Positions 47,321 to 56,407 are shown, numbered from the stretch's first letter. The stretch: DNA of 64,000 nucleotides from Actinoplanes xinjiangensis (GCF_003148685.1 NZ_QGGR01000031.1:1-64000), one strand, 5' to 3'. Notes: a model not told the origin generated them from the letters alone. Program-made: numbers and translations.

Positions 47321-47595
47321 GCCATCAGCCAACCGGACCCGGGCGCCGCACACAGTCGTCCAGGATGGACACTTCGAGGTAACGCCAGCACTACCACGCT
47401 TTCCCGGACAGCGGCCGGCGGACCCGGCAACGCCCCGCACCTGGCCGGACAGCTGATCCGGGACGAACCCATCCGCGCCACCTGCCGGCGCCGACGCCGT
47501 GCGACGCTGCCCACCCGGTCATCGGGCCCCGTACCGAAGGCTGCCTTTCCCGGTCCTCAGGTGGGCAGAGACCAAAACATGAAATAGTTAGAAAG

Positions 47596-49647
47596 ATGCG
47601 GACGGGTTGGCGTTTCCTCGCCGCGCCGCTCGCGGTGTGGCTGATGCTCACCTGCCTGGGAACCGGCGTTCTGATCTGGGTCGAGCGCACCACCAAGAAC
47701 GCCGTCGTCCAGCGCTACGAGTGGCGCGCCGGGCTGGCCGCCGATTTCGTCGAAGCCCTGGTCACCGACCTGATCGCCCGGCAGAGCACCCAGGCACGCG
47801 CGTTCCTCAGCGATCAGACGGTGACGGCCGTCGACTTCACCCGCTCGGTCGGCGGGTTCGGTTATCCGGCCGCCGTCCTGCTCGACGCCGAGGGCCGACT
47901 CCTCCAGGTCATGCCACCCGACCCGGCACTGACCGGCCAGAAGATCTCCGAGCGCTACCGGCACATGGACATCGCGGTGACCCAGGGCCGGCCCGCCGTG
48001 TCCTCGGTCGTTGCCTCAGCCGTCGAGGGCCTGCCGGTGGTCGCCTTCGCGGTGCCCTACGGCACACCGTACGGGCGGCGGGTCTTCTCCGGGGCGGTGG
48101 CGGTCGGCGGCAGCCAGCTCTCGTCCTACCTGGCCACCGCCATCCCACTGGAAGGCGCGAAGGTGCACCTGGTCGACTCGGTCGACGCCGTCGTCGCGGG
48201 GAACCACCCGCACACCGTCGTGAACCTGCTGATCAACGAGGAGCCCCGGCTGCACGCCGCGCTGAGCCGGGCCGGAACCGGCCGCTACCAGGACGGCGGC
48301 GTCTGGTGGCGGTACACCTCACGCGACATCCCCGGCACCCCGTGGCGGCTGTCCGCCGCCGTCTCCGAGGACGTGCTGTTCGCCTCCACGTCGGGCAGCC
48401 GGGCCGCCGGACGGGCCGCGCTGGTCACCGCGTCGGGGGTCGGGCTGCTCGTGGTCGCGGCCACCGCCCGGGCCCGCCGCAACCGGCGTGAACTGCGCTC
48501 CAGTGAGCTGCGGCTGCGCAAGGTGTTCGACAACTCGCGCATCGGCATGACGCTGACCGACATGGACGGCCGGATGGTCCGGGTCAATCCCACCCTCTGT
48601 CAGATGCTGGGGCGTACCGAGACGGATCTGCTCGGCCGGCACGTCACCGACGTCACCCACCCCGACGACGTGATCACGACGCAGCGCAACGTCCGCGACT
48701 GCCGCACCGGCCGGATCGACGGTTTCGACATCGACAAGCGTTACGTGCATGCCGACGGCCGGATCGTGGACGCCACGATCACCGCCAGCCTGCTGCGTGA
48801 CGAGGCCGACCGGCCGCAGTACATCGCCACCCAGATCATCGACATGACGGAACGGCACGCCCTGGCGGACGAGCGCCGCCGCGCCGCCGCCGAGCTCGCC
48901 CGCCACGCCGAACGTCTGGAACACGCCAACGAGCAGATGGCCGACTTCATGGCGATGCTCACCCACGACGTACGCCAGCCGCTCACCGCCATCGTCTCGG
49001 CCGGCGAGCTGCTGCTCGACGACTGGCCCGACCTGGAGGACGACACCCGCCTGCACTACCTGCGCCGGATGACCACCGCCGGGCACCGCGCCGACCGGTT
49101 GGTCACCGAGATCCTGACGCTCGCCCAGCTCGACGCCGGTGCCCTCACCGCCCGGCCGGTGCGCCTGGACGTCGCCCACGCCGTCCGGGAGGCGGTCATC
49201 GCCCAAGGCGCCGAACCCGGCACGATCACGGTCACCGCACCGGATCAGGTCACCGCGTTCGCCGACCCGGTGCACCTGCAGCTGCTGCTGGGCAATCTGC
49301 TGGGCAACGCCACGAAGTACGGCGCCCCGCCGGTTCAGGTCATGATCACTCCCGACCGTGACCGCACCCTGGTCCGGGTGGCCGACAGTGGCGAGGGCGT
49401 CCCCGCCGCGTTCATCCCGCACCTGTTCGAGCGTTTCACCCGCGCCGAGACCGGTGTCGCCACCACCAAGAGCGGCACCGGGCTCGGCCTCTATCTGGTC
49501 GCCCGCCTCGCGGACGCCTCCGGTGCCACCATCGGCTACCAACCGAACGAGCCCCACGGCGCCGTCTTCATCCTCTCGCTGCCGCGCACGCCCGACCCCG
49601 TCCGGCCGGCGATCTCCGCACCGGCGTCCCCGGTCACCTCCTCCTGA
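47596..49647 (+). CDS. PAS-containing sensor histidine kinase with extracellular dCache-like sensor
   Basis: A 683-residue membrane kinase. TM1 at 8-28 (APLAVWLMLTCLGTGVLIWV), extracellular sensor about 30-275, TM2 near 280-295 (ALVTASGVGLLVVAATA), PAS at 305-425 (LRKVFDNSRIGMTLTDMDGRMVRVNPTLCQMLGR, PAC-type IIDMTERHALAD), HisKA with His457 in MLTHDVRQPLTAIV and HATPase (LLGNLLGNATKYG, GTGLGLYLVARLAD). No response regulator is adjacent, so it is an orphan kinase here. GAAAG precedes the ATG closely. Confidence 0.9.
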   Translation: MRTGWRFLAAPLAVWLMLTCLGTGVLIWVERTTKNAVVQRYEWRAGLAADFVEALVTDLIARQSTQARAFLSDQTVTAVDFTRSVGGFGYPAAVLLDAEGRLLQVMPPDPALTGQKISERYRHMDIAVTQGRPAVSSVVASAVEGLPVVAFAVPYGTPYGRRVFSGAVAVGGSQLSSYLATAIPLEGAKVHLVDSVDAVVAGNHPHTVVNLLINEEPRLHAALSRAGTGRYQDGGVWWRYTSRDIPGTPWRLSAAVSEDVLFASTSGSRAAGRAALVTASGVGLLVVAATARARRNRRELRSSELRLRKVFDNSRIGMTLTDMDGRMVRVNPTLCQMLGRTETDLLGRHVTDVTHPDDVITTQRNVRDCRTGRIDGFDIDKRYVHADGRIVDATITASLLRDEADRPQYIATQIIDMTERHALADERRRAAAELARHAERLEHANEQMADFMAMLTHDVRQPLTAIVSAGELLLDDWPDLEDDTRLHYLRRMTTAGHRADRLVTEILTLAQLDAGALTARPVRLDVAHAVREAVIAQGAEPGTITVTAPDQVTAFADPVHLQLLLGNLLGNATKYGAPPVQVMITPDRDRTLVRVADSGEGVPAAFIPHLFERFTRAETGVATTKSGTGLGLYLVARLADASGATIGYQPNEPHGAVFILSLPRTPDPVRPAISAPASPVTSS

Positions 49648-49735
49648 CCCGTCGCGCCGCGACGCGGCCCGGCACCGGCTGGCGCGGCGGTGCGATATTG
49701 ACGGGACGAGATCCACCGGAGGTCGGGGGGACGCC

Positions 49736-50173
49736 GTGGCGCATGGGTCTTCCGAGGGCGTGAGCAACCGGGTGCTGGGGGCGCTGACCCTGGTCCTGGT
49801 AATGGTCGACGCGGGCCTGGTCGCGATCAACTCGATCATGTGGTCGGCGTACCGGGACGGTGACGTGACAGCGGCCGAGGTCGCACCGTTCATGGTGTTC
49901 GCCGGATCGGCCGCGCTCGGTGTGGTGGTGATGCTGTCGGCCGCTGTCGCGCTGTTCCGCGACACCCGTGGGCACCGGCTCGCCGGGCTCGCGGTGCTGC
50001 TGGCCGGAGTGCGGGTGGTCGCGATCCCGGTCGCCGTCGTGGTCGTCGTCGGCACGGTCGGCACGTCGTCGGTCTCCGGCCCGTCCGACATGTTCGTGCT
50101 CATCCTGTCGGCGTTCGAGGCCGTCGTCGAGCTGATGGTCGCCCGGGTCGCCGCCGCCCGCACCCGGGCCTGA
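49736..50173 (+). CDS. Four-helix membrane protein of unknown function
   Basis: A 145-residue membrane protein with four hydrophobic helices (VLGALTLVLVMVDAGLVAINSIM, APFMVFAGSAALGVVVMLSAAVALF, GLAVLLAGVRVVAIPVAVVVVVG, FVLILSAFEAVVELMVARVAA). I do not recognise a family. GTG 49736 follows a G-run (GGGGGG) five bases upstream. It is downstream of the PAS kinase with an 88-base gap. Confidence 0.72.
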   Translation: MAHGSSEGVSNRVLGALTLVLVMVDAGLVAINSIMWSAYRDGDVTAAEVAPFMVFAGSAALGVVVMLSAAVALFRDTRGHRLAGLAVLLAGVRVVAIPVAVVVVVGTVGTSSVSGPSDMFVLILSAFEAVVELMVARVAAARTRA

Positions 50174-50189
50174 CCCCGGCTCACCACCG

Positions 50190-50258
50190 CACACACCGGG
50201 ACGTGATCCCGGGTCGCCGCCGCACACCGGGACGTGATCCCGGGTCGCCGTCGCAGGG
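50190..50258. repeat. Pair of 31-bp repeats with hairpin cores
   Basis: Two copies of a segment with ACCGGGACGTGATCCCGGGT (hairpin arms CCGGG/CCCGG) begin 31 bases apart (cores at 50196 and 50227). They lie between convergent gene ends and may act as a terminator. Confidence 0.55.
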
Positions 50259-50278
50259 GCCCGGGCGTGACCCCCGGC

Positions 50279-51085
50279 TCACCGGCGGATGCGCAGGTAG
50301 GCACGATCGTCGAAGCTGACCTGGCCGGGCCGGACGGCCTTGGTGCCGGCGAGTTCGGCCACGCACCACGGATCCTTCACCAGCAGCCCGCCCAGGATCG
50401 ACTCCGACTCCGCCAGCGATTCCCCGATCACCGGGTAGCCGTCGCTGGCGATCCTCAGCTCGTCGACGTCGTCGGGGACCGGGTGGACGACCACCAGTGA
50501 CGGCGGCACCGGACGGCCGTCGATCGCGGCGTATCCGTACGGCCCGGTGCGGTTGCGGAACGCGTCCTGACGGCTGACGAGGGCCCGGGCTGCCAGGCGT
50601 CCCGGGTCCTCCTCGGTCACGCGGTCCATGCTGATGCGCCCGGCGGCGGCCTCCGCGGCGATGACCGCCGCACGGAACGACGCCGCCACCCGGTCGACGA
50701 GTTTGCGCGGCTGCCCGGCCGCGGGCGGCAGGCCCCGGTAGGCGAAACCGACGTCACCGATCTGCCAGATCTCCCGTCGCGCCGCGGAATAGACGGTGAC
50801 CGACGCCGCGGTGTCCCCGGGTTCGGTGCGGGCGGCGAGTTCCGCGGTCAGCGCGGCCACGGCGGTGCCGGCGTCGGTGTCCTCGGCCAGCCGGCCGATG
50901 ACGTCGCGGCAGGCGTTCATCGCCCACCAGCCGCCGGACCGGCCGTGGAAGGTCCGGCCGCTGACGTCGGTCGCCCCGTCGATCACCGCGGCGTGCCGCC
51001 CGGTCACGACGATCGCGTCCTCGCACCCGTGCGGATCCCCGCTCTTGCCGGCCACGAACTGCTCGATGATCTCCACGGGACCCAT
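50279..51085 (-). CDS. PP2C-like (degenerate) phosphatase-fold protein
   Basis: A 268-residue protein with an N-terminal PP2C-like pattern: AAVIDGATDVSG (in place of the usual DGMGG), EPGDTAASVTVYSA, REIWQIGDVGFAYRG and ELRIASDGYPVI. The order of motifs fits the PPM fold but the metal-binding acids are altered, so activity is uncertain. ATG 51085 follows GGAAGG. It is divergent from the SGNH lipoprotein across a 160-base gap. Alternative reading: a non-phosphatase relative acting as a sensor. Confidence 0.65.
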   Translation of the reverse strand: MGPVEIIEQFVAGKSGDPHGCEDAIVVTGRHAAVIDGATDVSGRTFHGRSGGWWAMNACRDVIGRLAEDTDAGTAVAALTAELAARTEPGDTAASVTVYSAARREIWQIGDVGFAYRGLPPAAGQPRKLVDRVAASFRAAVIAAEAAAGRISMDRVTEEDPGRLAARALVSRQDAFRNRTGPYGYAAIDGRPVPPSLVVVHPVPDDVDELRIASDGYPVIGESLAESESILGGLLVKDPWCVAELAGTKAVRPGQVSFDDRAYLRIRR

Positions 51086-51245
51086 CCTTCCGCGACCACC
51101 GGATTCAGCCCGGCGGCCGCGTCGCGGTCCGGTGGTGCGGAGACCTCGCGCGGACGGCCACGGTGCCCTCGGTGGCCGTACGCCGATCCCGGGTTTCGCC
51201 GTCTGCCGCACCGCCGGGCCCGCGCCCGGTGACAGGATGGAGATC

Positions 51246-52418
51246 ATGCGCCGCGCGGTGGTGTTCCTTCTGCTGCTGTCGGCGGGATGTACCGCGCCCG
51301 AGCCGCCGCGGAGGCCCGCGCCGCCGGTGTCGTCGGTGACACCATCGGCACCGGTGACGCCGCAGTGGACCGGCACGTGGGCGGCCGCCGTGCAGGGCGA
51401 CGGGCGCGCGTTCGACGACCACACTCTGCGGCAGATCGTGCACACCAGCATCGGCGGCCATGCCGCCCGGCTGCACCTGACCAACGAGTTCGGCACCCGG
51501 CCGCTGACGATCGGGTCGGCCGGGCTGGGGGCCCACCGGGCGGTCACGTTCGGCGGTCGGCCGTCGGTGACGATTCCGGTGGGCGGCTCCGCGGTCAGTG
51601 ACGAGGTGCCGTTCGTGGTGCCGGCCGACGCGGACGTGGCGGTCACCCTGTATCTGCCGGCGGCGACCGGCCCGAGCACCCGGCACCCCGTCGCGTCGCG
51701 GCGCAACTGGGTCGCCGCCGGGGAGCAGGTCTTCGCCACCCGGCTGACCGGTGCGCGGGCCGAGCGCAGCTGGTATTTCCTGTCCGGCCTGGACGTGCGG
51801 GGCGGCGCCGGCGCGGTGGTGGCGTTCGGGGCGTCGATCACCGACGGGCTGGGTTCACCGTTCGGCGGCGACCGGCGCTGGCCCGACCTGCTGTCCGACC
51901 GGCTGCGCGCGTCCGGCCGGGAGATCGGCGTGCTCAACACCGGGCTCAGCGGCAATCGCCTGACCGCCGACGAGCACGGTGAGCGGGCCCCGGCCCGGTT
52001 CGCCCGCGATGTGCTGCGCCGGGCGGGCGTGCGATGGGTGATCATCTCCGATGACGCGCTCAACGATCTCGGTGCCGCCGACCCGCCGCCCGCCGGCCGG
52101 CTGATCGCCGGCCTCCGGGAGCTGATCACGCGGGCCCATGCGGCGGGAGTACGGGTGATCTGCTCCACCCTGACGCCGTACGAGGGCGCCGGTTACTGGA
52201 CCTCCGGCGGTGAGGCCGGCCGTGCCGCTGTCAACACGTTCCTCCGCTCCCCCGGCAGCGGCTGCGACGCCGTCCTGGATCAGGACGAGGCCCTCCGCGA
52301 CCCGGCACGCCCGGCCCGTTTCCTGCGCCGCTACGACTCCGGTGACCATCTGCACCCGTCCGCCGCGGGCCTGCAGGCGATCGCCGACGCCGTCGACCTG
52401 CGCTGGTTCGCCCCGTGA
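51246..52418 (+). CDS. SGNH-hydrolase lipoprotein
   Basis: A 390-residue lipoprotein (signal MRRAVVFLLLLSAGC, lipobox LSAGC). An N-terminal beta domain with WTGTWAAAVQ and TSIGGHAARLHLTNEFG precedes the SGNH domain: FGASITDG (nucleophile Ser), GLSGNR, ISDDALND (Asn block) and SGDHLHPS (Asp-His). This two-domain type is common for secreted esterases of actinomycetes. ATG 51246 lies after GGAG; ATG 51237 is an alternative. Confidence 0.86.
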   Translation: MRRAVVFLLLLSAGCTAPEPPRRPAPPVSSVTPSAPVTPQWTGTWAAAVQGDGRAFDDHTLRQIVHTSIGGHAARLHLTNEFGTRPLTIGSAGLGAHRAVTFGGRPSVTIPVGGSAVSDEVPFVVPADADVAVTLYLPAATGPSTRHPVASRRNWVAAGEQVFATRLTGARAERSWYFLSGLDVRGGAGAVVAFGASITDGLGSPFGGDRRWPDLLSDRLRASGREIGVLNTGLSGNRLTADEHGERAPARFARDVLRRAGVRWVIISDDALNDLGAADPPPAGRLIAGLRELITRAHAAGVRVICSTLTPYEGAGYWTSGGEAGRAAVNTFLRSPGSGCDAVLDQDEALRDPARPARFLRRYDSGDHLHPSAAGLQAIADAVDLRWFAP

Positions 52419-52436
52419 CGTGTTATAAGAGGCGTC

Positions 52437-52850
52437 ATGACGGTCATCCGAAACGTGGGTCAGGCGCTTCTCGGCGCGGTCCTGGCGTTCGCCGGTATCA
52501 CCCATCTGACCGTCGGCCGCAGCGAGTTCCAGGCGCAGGTCCCCGACTGGTTCCCCCTCGACGCCGACTTCGTGGTGCTGGCCTCCGGCGTCGTCGAGAT
52601 CACCCTGGGCGTGGCACTGCTGACGGTCTGGCGGCAGCCGGCCCGCGGCCGGCTCGGGGTGATCGTGGCCGCGTTCTTCATCGTGATCTTCCCGGGCAAC
52701 GTGGCCCAGTGGCTGGAGCACAAGGACGGCTTCGGCCTCGACACCGATACCAAGCGGTTCGCCCGGCTGTTCTTCCAGCCGCTGCTGGTGGTCTGGGCGC
52801 TGGCCGTGACCAGCGCGATCAGCACCCTGCGCCGACGGTTCAGCGACTGA
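52437..52850 (+). CDS. DoxX-like membrane protein
   Basis: A 137-residue membrane protein with four helices (LLGAVLAFAGITHLTVG, VVLASGVVEITLGVALLTV, LGVIVAAFFIVIFPGNVAQWL, FFQPLLVVWALAVTSAI). The FAGITHL start and PGNVAQW are DoxX-like. AAGAGG precedes ATG. It follows the SGNH gene by 18 bases and may be co-transcribed; its 3' end overlaps the convergent SDR gene by 11 bases. Confidence 0.8.
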   Translation: MTVIRNVGQALLGAVLAFAGITHLTVGRSEFQAQVPDWFPLDADFVVLASGVVEITLGVALLTVWRQPARGRLGVIVAAFFIVIFPGNVAQWLEHKDGFGLDTDTKRFARLFFQPLLVVWALAVTSAISTLRRRFSD

Positions 52851-53643
52851 GGCCGTGCCGCCGGTGCACGATCTTCTCGACGAGGCCGCCGGGCAGCAGC
52901 CGCCGCAGCGCGAAGACGGCCGGGGCGTTGCTGCCCACCGCGTAACGGGCCTTCGGCCGGTCCGCCTCGATCGCGGCCACGATCGTCCGGGCGACCTGCG
53001 CGGCGGTGATCCCGGCCCGCTCGTTGCGGTCCAGAGCGGCGAGCATCCGGGCGAAGTCCTCCCGGTACGGTGAGTCCGCCCCGATGTATTTCGTGCGCCG
53101 CTCACTGATGCCGGTCGCGATCGACCCCGGCTCCACCGTCGTCAGCCACACGCCGAACGGTGTCAGCTCCTGCCGGGCGCCGTTGCTGAAACCCTTGACC
53201 GCCGCCTTCGACGCCACATACGACGACCGGTAGGCCAGGGGGAACGACGCCAGCATCGAGCCGACCATGACCACCCGGCCGTACCCGCGTGCCCGCATCC
53301 CCGGCAGTGCCAGCTGCGTCAACCGGACCGGCCCGAGGACGTTGACCTGGAAGATCCGCCGCAGAGCGTCTCCCGGCAGCTCCTCGATCGGCCCCGACTG
53401 GCTCTCCCCCGCGTTGTTGACGAGCACGTCGACGCCGGCCAGTGTGTCCGCGAGGCGATCGATCGACGCGTCGTCGCCGAGGTCGAGCGGCAGGTAGTCG
53501 ACGCCGTCGGCCCGCTGCTCCGGTGTCAGCCGCCCGGGGTCACGACTGGTGCCCAGCACCCGGAATCCGCGGGCGGCCAGAGCCGCCGCGGTAGCCAGAC
53601 CGATCCCGGACGAGGCTCCGGTGACCAACGCGGTGCGATCCAT
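52840..53643 (-). CDS. Short-chain dehydrogenase/reductase
   Basis: A 267-residue classical SDR. TGASSGIG at 9-16 binds NAD(P), NNAG near 84, Ser in VGSMLASFPLAYRSSYVASKAAVKG with the YxxxK pair. The C-terminus contains LRRLLPGGLVEKIV, as in DltE/FabG-like oxidoreductases of this subgroup. AAGG lies before ATG 53643; TTG two codons upstream is less likely. It reduces or oxidises an alcohol/ketone of unknown identity. Confidence 0.9.
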   Translation of the reverse strand: MDRTALVTGASSGIGLATAAALAARGFRVLGTSRDPGRLTPEQRADGVDYLPLDLGDDASIDRLADTLAGVDVLVNNAGESQSGPIEELPGDALRRIFQVNVLGPVRLTQLALPGMRARGYGRVVMVGSMLASFPLAYRSSYVASKAAVKGFSNGARQELTPFGVWLTTVEPGSIATGISERRTKYIGADSPYREDFARMLAALDRNERAGITAAQVARTIVAAIEADRPKARYAVGSNAPAVFALRRLLPGGLVEKIVHRRHGLSR

Positions 53644-53751
53644 CGGCAAACCTTAAGACCACGGGGGTACGCCCGGTAACCCGGATCAAGCGAGTGATCA
53701 CGGTGTGGTTGCCGGGCCGTGGGGTGGGGGCAGCCTAGGGTGGTGGACGTT

Positions 53752-54885
53752 ATGACTGTGCAGGATTCCGAAGCCGAGACCCGTCCCTGCGGCCACTGCG
53801 GCCGCCCCGTACCCCAGCGCTCGTCCGCCGGCCGGCCGTTCCGCTACTGCCGGGACAACGACGGGGAATGCCAGCGTGCCTCCCGCAACGTGCGGATGCG
53901 GCATCGTCAGTCGCCGGGGCTGGCGGGGCAGGTCGCGCGTACCTGGGAGGTCGTCGACCGTCTCGACCAGCTCGTCGGGTCCCTGACCGAGGCGCTGCAC
54001 TCGGAGATGTCGCCGGCCGGCGTGGAACGTCAGGTCGCCGAGGTCCGGGCGGAGACGTCGGGCCAGGTGGCGGCGGCACACGCGGAACGCGACGACGCCC
54101 GCCGCGACGCCGAGCACGCGGCCACCGCGGCGGCGGCCGCCCAGCAGATCGCGGCGGCGGCCACGGCCGAGCGCGACGAGGCCCGGCAGCAGGCGGAGGA
54201 CGCGAAACGGGCCGCGGAGGAGGCTGGGAGACGCGCTCAGGAGGCCGCCGCGGCGCGGGACGAGGCGGTGCGCAAGGCCACGGCCGCGGTCGCTCTGCGG
54301 GAGCGGGCCGAGTCCGAACGCGACGCGGCCGCCGACGATCTGGAGGCGGCGCGGCGCGAGCTTCAGGACGTGCGCAGCGCCCGCGACACCGCCGAGCGCG
54401 ACCTCAGGACCGCGATCCAGGACGCCAAGGATCTTCGGGGTACGGTCGAGGCAGCGCAACGCCGCGCGCAAGAGGAACTGACGGCCGCCCGCGAACAGGT
54501 GGAGCAGCGCTCGGCCGACGCCGTCCGGGAGGGGCAGCGCGCCGCCGCCGCCGAACGGGCCCGGGACGACGCCGTCGAGCAGGCCCGCCGTGCCGAGGCG
54601 GACGCGGTCACCGCGCGGGAGGCGCTGACGGCGGTGCTGGCCGAGCGGGACACTCTGCGGCGTACCAATGAAGATCTTGAACGGTCGGTGGACCGTGCCG
54701 CGCGGGACCAGGCCGACCTGGAACGCCGTCTCGCGTTCGCCCGCGCCGACGCCGACACCGCCCAGAACCGCGTCGCCCAGCTGACGTCTCAGGTCAGCGA
54801 CCTGGCCGCGGCTCTGGCCGCGCTCGGCGCCGCCCGGCCCGCCGCCCCGGCGCCCGCCCAGCCGTCCCCGTCCGACAACAGCTGA
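53752..54885 (+). CDS. Long coiled-coil protein with N-terminal Cys cluster
   Basis: A 377-residue cytoplasmic protein. Residues 12-45 contain CGHCGRPVPQ and FRYCRDNDGEC, four Cys likely to bind zinc. From about 85 to 355 the sequence is an uninterrupted Ala/Glu/Arg heptad coiled coil (ERDDARRDAEHAATAAAAAQQIAAAATAERDEAR). An Ala/Pro tail ends it. Such proteins in filamentous actinomycetes act as cytoskeletal scaffolds (Scy/FilP-like) or DNA-segregation factors; which applies here is open. ATG 53752 chosen for the MTVQDSE start. Confidence 0.78.
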   Translation: MTVQDSEAETRPCGHCGRPVPQRSSAGRPFRYCRDNDGECQRASRNVRMRHRQSPGLAGQVARTWEVVDRLDQLVGSLTEALHSEMSPAGVERQVAEVRAETSGQVAAAHAERDDARRDAEHAATAAAAAQQIAAAATAERDEARQQAEDAKRAAEEAGRRAQEAAAARDEAVRKATAAVALRERAESERDAAADDLEAARRELQDVRSARDTAERDLRTAIQDAKDLRGTVEAAQRRAQEELTAAREQVEQRSADAVREGQRAAAAERARDDAVEQARRAEADAVTAREALTAVLAERDTLRRTNEDLERSVDRAARDQADLERRLAFARADADTAQNRVAQLTSQVSDLAAALAALGAARPAAPAPAQPSPSDNS

Positions 54886-55184
54886 CCCCGGCTGCCGCGC
54901 TGGGGTGGCGGCGCCGAGATTTTCCGGGCGGACGGGTGTGGGCGATGAGACGTGGGGTAAGCACTCGCGGTGAGGCGGGCTACGGCGTGGGCCGTGGGCG
55001 ACTCGTGAACATTCTCACGTTCGGCGCGGGCTCGGGAAGGTGCCCGGAAGGCTTCAGCCCATGGTTCCTTAGCCGATCACTACGATGTGCGCACCGGCGA
55101 GTGACCGAAGGTGCCGTGAATTACGAGTGAATCCGGTCGAGTGACCGACATCGCACCACGCGAAGAAGCGGCAAAGAATCACAA

Positions 55185-55202
55185 AGTGGACCAAGGTCCA
55201 CT
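55185..55202. promoter_or_regulatory. Palindrome AGTGGACC-AA-GGTCCACT
   Basis: Two perfect eight-base arms around AA. It lies about 135 bases before the SigR-type promoter and may be an operator for a second rbpA promoter or an upstream unit. Confidence 0.45.
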
Positions 55203-55320
55203 CGGACGCCGGTTCGGTTTGCAGGTGGGGGTGAGTGGCCGGTTACGCTCATAGCGTTAACACCGCCGATACAGCGGTGCGGACGGAACAACTTAGGCGG
55301 CCGGCGGGGATCCCGGCGGA

Positions 55321-55346
55321 GGAATCCAGCGGCCGCGCCTTTCGTT
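55321..55346 (+). promoter_or_regulatory. SigR-type promoter of rbpA (GGAAT-N18-GTT)
   Basis: GGAAT at 55321-55325 and GTT at 55344-55346, with exactly 18 bases between, match the SigR disulfide-stress promoter. In Streptomyces rbpA is known to be a SigR target. The distance to the ATG is 42 bases. Confidence 0.78.
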
Positions 55347-55388
55347 ACACCAACGAGAGCAGCACCACGAGCGAGGGGAAAGCCGATC

Positions 55389-55727
55389 ATGGGCGAACGC
55401 ATGCTGCGCGGCAGCCGTCTAGGCGCAGTCAGCTACGAGTCCGACCGTAACACCGAGCTTGCCCCCCGGCAGACCCGCGAGTACCTGTGCGTCAAGGGTC
55501 ACCAGTTCGAGGTGCCGTTCGCCGTCGACGCCGAGGTGCCCACCACCTGGGAGTGCAAGTTCGACGGCAGCGTCGCCCGTCTGGTCGACGGCAACGAGCC
55601 GGAGGCGAAGAAGGCCAAGCCGCCGCGCACCCACTGGGACATGCTTCTGGAGCGGCGTTCGATCGCCGAGCTGGAGGACATCCTCAACGAGCGGTTGCAG
55701 GAAGTTCGCACCCGCCGCGGTCGCTGA
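55389..55727 (+). CDS. rbpA: RNA polymerase-binding protein RbpA
   Basis: A 112-residue actinobacterial transcription factor that binds the principal sigma factor and the RNA polymerase core and stabilises open promoters. MLRGSRLGAVSYESDRN, the zinc-or-barrel region YLCVKGHQFEVPFAVDAEVPTTWECKFDG, the basic linker EAKKAKPPRTHWDML and the sigma-interaction helix RRSIAELEDILNERL are all present. GAGGGG and an A-rich spacer precede ATG 55389. It is followed by an intrinsic terminator. Control by a SigR-type promoter implies induction by thiol-oxidative stress. Confidence 0.96.
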   Translation: MGERMLRGSRLGAVSYESDRNTELAPRQTREYLCVKGHQFEVPFAVDAEVPTTWECKFDGSVARLVDGNEPEAKKAKPPRTHWDMLLERRSIAELEDILNERLQEVRTRRGR

Positions 55728-55742
55728 GGAACTGACACGAGA

Positions 55743-55770
55743 AAGGGCCGCCCCTGACGGGGCGGCCCTT
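55743..55770 (+). terminator. Intrinsic terminator of rbpA
   Basis: AAGGGCCGCCCC (55743-55754) pairs perfectly with 55759-55770 around TGAC; TTT follows. It is 15 bases after the rbpA stop. Confidence 0.92.
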
Positions 55771-55844
55771 TTCGCATGCCGGAAACAGGGAGGCCGGGAG
55801 AGAGCGGAGCCTGCGGTGGCGGGCCGACGAGCCAGCCGGCCGAC

Positions 55845-55876
55845 GGGTCAGCGGGTCAGCGGGTCAGCGGGTCAGC
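55845..55876. repeat. 8-bp microsatellite, GGGTCAGC x 4
   Basis: Four perfect units (55845, 55853, 55861, 55869). The fxsA stop codon (55872-55874) lies in the fourth, so slippage would move the end of the gene. Confidence 0.85.
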
Positions 55877-56381
55877 GGAGGATCTCGCCCTCGATGGCGC
55901 CTGCCGGTGGGGTCGGGCGCTGCTCGTCGACGACGACCACGGTGACCGGGTCGCTCTGGTGGACGCGGACGCGACGCGGGCCGAACAGGTCACCGGTGGC
56001 GGCACCGCCGAGACGCCGGGCGGCCAGTCGCTCGATGCCGCGGCGAGCCAGGAACCGGCTGGGCGGCAGGAGCAGGACGATGCCGGCGACGCCGGTGATG
56101 AAACCGGGCAGCGCCAGCAGCGATGCCCCGCCGAGGCCGATCAGTGAATTGGTGACCCCGGCAGCCGGCGGCCGGCCGTCGCGGGTGGCCTCCTGGAAGG
56201 CGCGGAAGCCGCGGATGCCCTCACGGCGCAGCAGGAGGACCCCGACGACGCTGCACGCGGCGAGCAGCAGGGCCGCCCAGCCGAAGCTGAGGATCTGTGC
56301 CACCGAGACGAAGGCCAGGAACTCAGCGAACGCCAGCAGCGGGAACACGAGGGGTAGGTAGGCCAGTCTGCTTCGGCGCAT
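55872..56381 (-). CDS. fxsA: FxsA-family membrane protein
   Basis: A 169-residue membrane protein with three to four helices (LPLVFPLLAFAEFLAFVSVAQIL, WAALLLAACSVVGVLLLRREG, LLALPGFITGVAGIVLLLPPSRFLARR). LRREGIRGFRAFQEATRDGR and LLALPGFITGVAGIVLLLPP are the FxsA signatures. E. coli FxsA relieves phage T7 exclusion by F plasmid; the normal role is unclear. GGAGG precedes ATG 56381. Confidence 0.88.
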   Translation of the reverse strand: MRRSRLAYLPLVFPLLAFAEFLAFVSVAQILSFGWAALLLAACSVVGVLLLRREGIRGFRAFQEATRDGRPPAAGVTNSLIGLGGASLLALPGFITGVAGIVLLLPPSRFLARRGIERLAARRLGGAATGDLFGPRRVRVHQSDPVTVVVVDEQRPTPPAGAIEGEILR

Positions 56382-56407
56382 CGTCGATCCTCCGGAGGGT
56401 GCCACGC

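Larger units (their letters stand above)
54886..55388. other. 503-base region upstream of rbpA
   Basis: No gene with convincing composition. It holds an 8-base-arm inverted repeat (55185-55202), a hairpin CACCGC-7-GCGGTG (55261-55279), a weak TTGCAG/TACGCT pair (55219-55249, 19-base spacer) and the SigR-type promoter at 55321. A short frame at 54936-55130 has no ribosome binding site. Confidence 0.55.

Noticed and set aside
54936..55130. Possible 64-codon gene upstream of rbpA
   Set aside because: No ribosome binding site and no conserved-looking sequence; the region is better explained as regulatory.
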